Positions 23,675-25,033 of a stretch of DNA of 25,033 nt are shown here, piece by piece; position 1 is the stretch's first letter, and every line of letters begins with the position of its first letter. A program made the translations under genes and the position numbers. The DNA is taken from contig JAKSAU010000902.1 in NCBI GenBank assembly GCA_022361535.1, forward strand, positions 1 to 25,033. Reading direction: 5' to 3'. The DNA comes from Desulfobacterales bacterium (GTDB taxonomy: Bacteria; Desulfobacterota; Desulfobacteria; Desulfobacterales; Desulfobacteraceae). The notes beneath the pieces were generated by a model. That model saw only the letters and a program-made list of their open reading frames with translations. It searched no databases and was not told the DNA's origin.

Positions 23675-24196
23675 GATATGAAAAAAGGACAGAGGGAACT
23701 GGTTGATTTAGAGGATTTACTCCACAGAGGTTTTCGCTATGCCCTCTCTCTAAGTCATGATGAATCTTTATCTGAAGATTTGGTTCAGGATGCTTGTATG
23801 AAGATTGTAAGTAACAAAAAAAATTGGAGTAAAGGATTATTTTTTACCATCATCCGGAATAGATTTATAGATTTGTACAGGCATTCTAAAAAGCTGCATA
23901 TCCACTCTGTTGAAGAAGACAAAGGTAAGAAAAGATCTATGGATTGGTCTGTTAAACGGGATACGGAAACGGACATTGCAAATATGGAAGCGCTTGATTG
24001 GGCACTTTCAAGGATTAGACATGACCAAAGGGAGGCTTTATATTTATCAGTAGTTGAAGGGTATACAGCCCAAGAGATCTCACAACTGATAGATGCCCCT
24101 AGAAATACAGTCTTAAGCCATATCCACCGGGCGCGAAAGAAGTTGGCTTCACTATTGAGTCAAAGAGAAGAAAAACTAAGGAGGAGCCATGAATGA
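23675..24196 (+). CDS. ECF-type sigma-70 family RNA polymerase sigma factor
   Basis: The product has 173 residues from the ATG at 23675. Upstream in-frame ATGs at 23522 and 23606 would add a tail not expected for ECF factors and lack ribosome binding sites, whereas AGGA lies about 8 bases before 23675. Region 2 (about 13-77) includes the core-binding SEDLVQDACMKI and the FFTIIRNRFIDLYR DNA-contact helix. A variable linker (about 78-108) follows. Region 4 (about 112-162) has QREALYLSVVEGYTAQEI and TVLSHIHRARKKL, the helix-turn-helix that recognises -35 DNA. Its last 8 bases overlap the next gene, which encodes a membrane protein likely to be its anti-sigma factor. The controlled promoters are unknown. 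Confidence 0.88.
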   Translation, partial: DMKKGQRELVDLEDLLHRGFRYALSLSHDESLSEDLVQDACMKIVSNKKNWSKGLFFTIIRNRFIDLYRHSKKLHIHSVEEDKGKKRSMDWSVKRDTETDIANMEALDWALSRIRHDQREALYLSVVEGYTAQEISQLIDAPRNTVLSHIHRARKKLASLLSQREEKLRRSHE

Positions 24197-24839
24197 AGAA
24201 GATCTGGATAAAAGGCTCAAAGCATACTATGCCAATAAAACGCTTTCAAACGATTCAATTACAAAACTAAAAAATGTAATAGAACAAGCTGATGTTACAT
24301 ATCCAGAAAATCTTGCGGGCAAAACTAATCGCTTGTACATGTTTTTTGAACGGATTGGTTTAACATCATTTCCTCAAGTTGCAACCATGGTTACTTGCTT
24401 TTTGATCGTAGTAAGTTTTATGGCATGGCAAAATCTATCACAGAGTAATTTATCAAGCAGCATTGTTCAGTCATCAGTTATTAAGGAAGTCACGATGAAT
24501 CATAAAAAAATGCTTGTTCCTGATTTCACGGGAATTGAGGTCAATGCACTGGGAGGGTTGATGACCAACCTTGATTTTTCACCTGTTTTACCGGAAATCG
24601 CCAAAATCCTGGATTTGGAATTTATAGGTGCCCGTTACTGTTCGATCAGCGGTAACTTAGCAGTGCAATTAAAATTCTTAACACCTTCCGGAGATATATG
24701 TACACTTTACCAGACAAAATCAACAGGCGACCTTTTGGACCTAAAAGAAACACTTGTTCAATCAGATGATATTAAAATAAAATTTTGGCACGAAAAAAAC
24801 CTTTTTATGGCTATAGCTGGCATTCCGAACGGACAATAA
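24189..24839 (+). CDS. Probable single-pass membrane anti-sigma factor
   Basis: The product has 216 residues. AGGAGG precedes the ATG, which sits inside the 3' end of the sigma gene (8-base overlap), so the two are translationally coupled. Residues 1-55 are a soluble cytoplasmic segment that could hold the sigma factor. One transmembrane helix spans about 61-80 (FPQVATMVTCFLIVVSFMAW). The outer domain (about 81-216) contains an ARYCSISGNLAVQLKFL block and two Cys. The zinc-binding HxxxCxxC motif of ZAS anti-sigma factors is absent, so the assignment rests on gene order, overlap and topology, not on a recognised domain. The signal it senses is unknown. Confidence 0.75.
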   Translation: MNEEDLDKRLKAYYANKTLSNDSITKLKNVIEQADVTYPENLAGKTNRLYMFFERIGLTSFPQVATMVTCFLIVVSFMAWQNLSQSNLSSSIVQSSVIKEVTMNHKKMLVPDFTGIEVNALGGLMTNLDFSPVLPEIAKILDLEFIGARYCSISGNLAVQLKFLTPSGDICTLYQTKSTGDLLDLKETLVQSDDIKIKFWHEKNLFMAIAGIPNGQ

Positions 24840-24846
24840 GTATTAG

Positions 24847-25022
24847 TAACAAGCGCTTACTGAAATTGATTCAAAAAAAGGTAAGTTTATCCTCTTGGTC
24901 AACTTTAATAGAATCTATCTTACTGGAAAATATGTTAACGAAACAGATGGTTACGCGCACAATGATAGGCTCTCTGTGGATACTCCGTGTTTCAAGAAGG
25001 AAAGCTTTTTCTTGTTTCCTTG
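24847..25022 (+). other. Unassigned open stretch at the right edge
   Basis: After the anti-sigma gene, the frame starting at 24850 stays open for 57 codons (ALTEIDSKKGKFILLVNFNR..., then FKKESFFLFP and a stop near 25020). It has protein-like composition but no ATG or ribosome binding site. It could be a relic or chance; no family recognised. Confidence 0.2.
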
Positions 25023-25033
25023 ACATCTATTAA

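Overview
The window looks like chromosomal DNA from an anaerobic, sulfate-reducer-like member of the Desulfobacterota (old Deltaproteobacteria, Desulfobacteraceae type). This rests on dense two-component and sigma-54 signalling, a DUF1638-hydantoinase fusion, molybdenum-cofactor genes and several small exported protein families typical of that group. The assignment comes from protein character only; no rRNA or marker gene is present. I saw no tRNA, rRNA, CRISPR array or intact insertion sequence.

Layout. 1-512 (minus): a possible PilZ-like small protein and the start of a lipoprotein gene, behind a consensus sigma-54 promoter (576-590). 913-1263 (plus): a small exported protein with its own promoter and a strong terminator. 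1675-5081 (minus): a tight three-gene operon of sensor kinase, lipoprotein and sigma-54 activator, with the same architecture as enterobacterial GlrK/QseE-QseG-GlrR/QseF. 5357-10817 (minus): a PAS hybrid kinase, a REC-REC-PATAN(DUF4388) protein, a protein built from tandem MshEN-like motifs without the usual ATPase, and a MinD/FlhG-like ATPase. 11093-13891 (plus): a DUF1638-hydantoinase/oxoprolinase fusion. 13989-15077 (minus): a GGDEF diguanylate cyclase behind a second consensus sigma-54 promoter. 15281-15862 (minus): an HD-domain hydrolase. 15969-18565 (plus): a membrane hybrid kinase whose stop codon overlaps the panC start. 18549-19951 (minus): mobB and an exported LPP20-like protein. 20168-21637 (plus): a shikimate-kinase-like protein and an HTH plus molybdate-binding-like (COG1910) regulator. 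21643-25033: a visibly more AT-rich segment with an extracellular-solute-binding protein, a decayed copy of the COG1910 gene's 3' end, an unknown exported protein, and an ECF sigma/anti-sigma pair.

How it may work together. The first 15 kb is dominated by signalling. Two sigma-54 promoters, one driving a diguanylate cyclase, sit in the same window as a sigma-54 activator whose substrate-loop motif is GAFTHA rather than GAFTGA. The 5.3-9.0 kb cluster joins a receiver/PATAN adaptor, a multi-MshEN protein and a positioning-type ATPase. It is the best candidate here for an undescribed system, possibly one that places or gates a surface machine in response to phosphorylation or cyclic-di-GMP; that function is inference. 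The 18.5-21.6 kb part looks linked to molybdenum/tungsten cofactor use.
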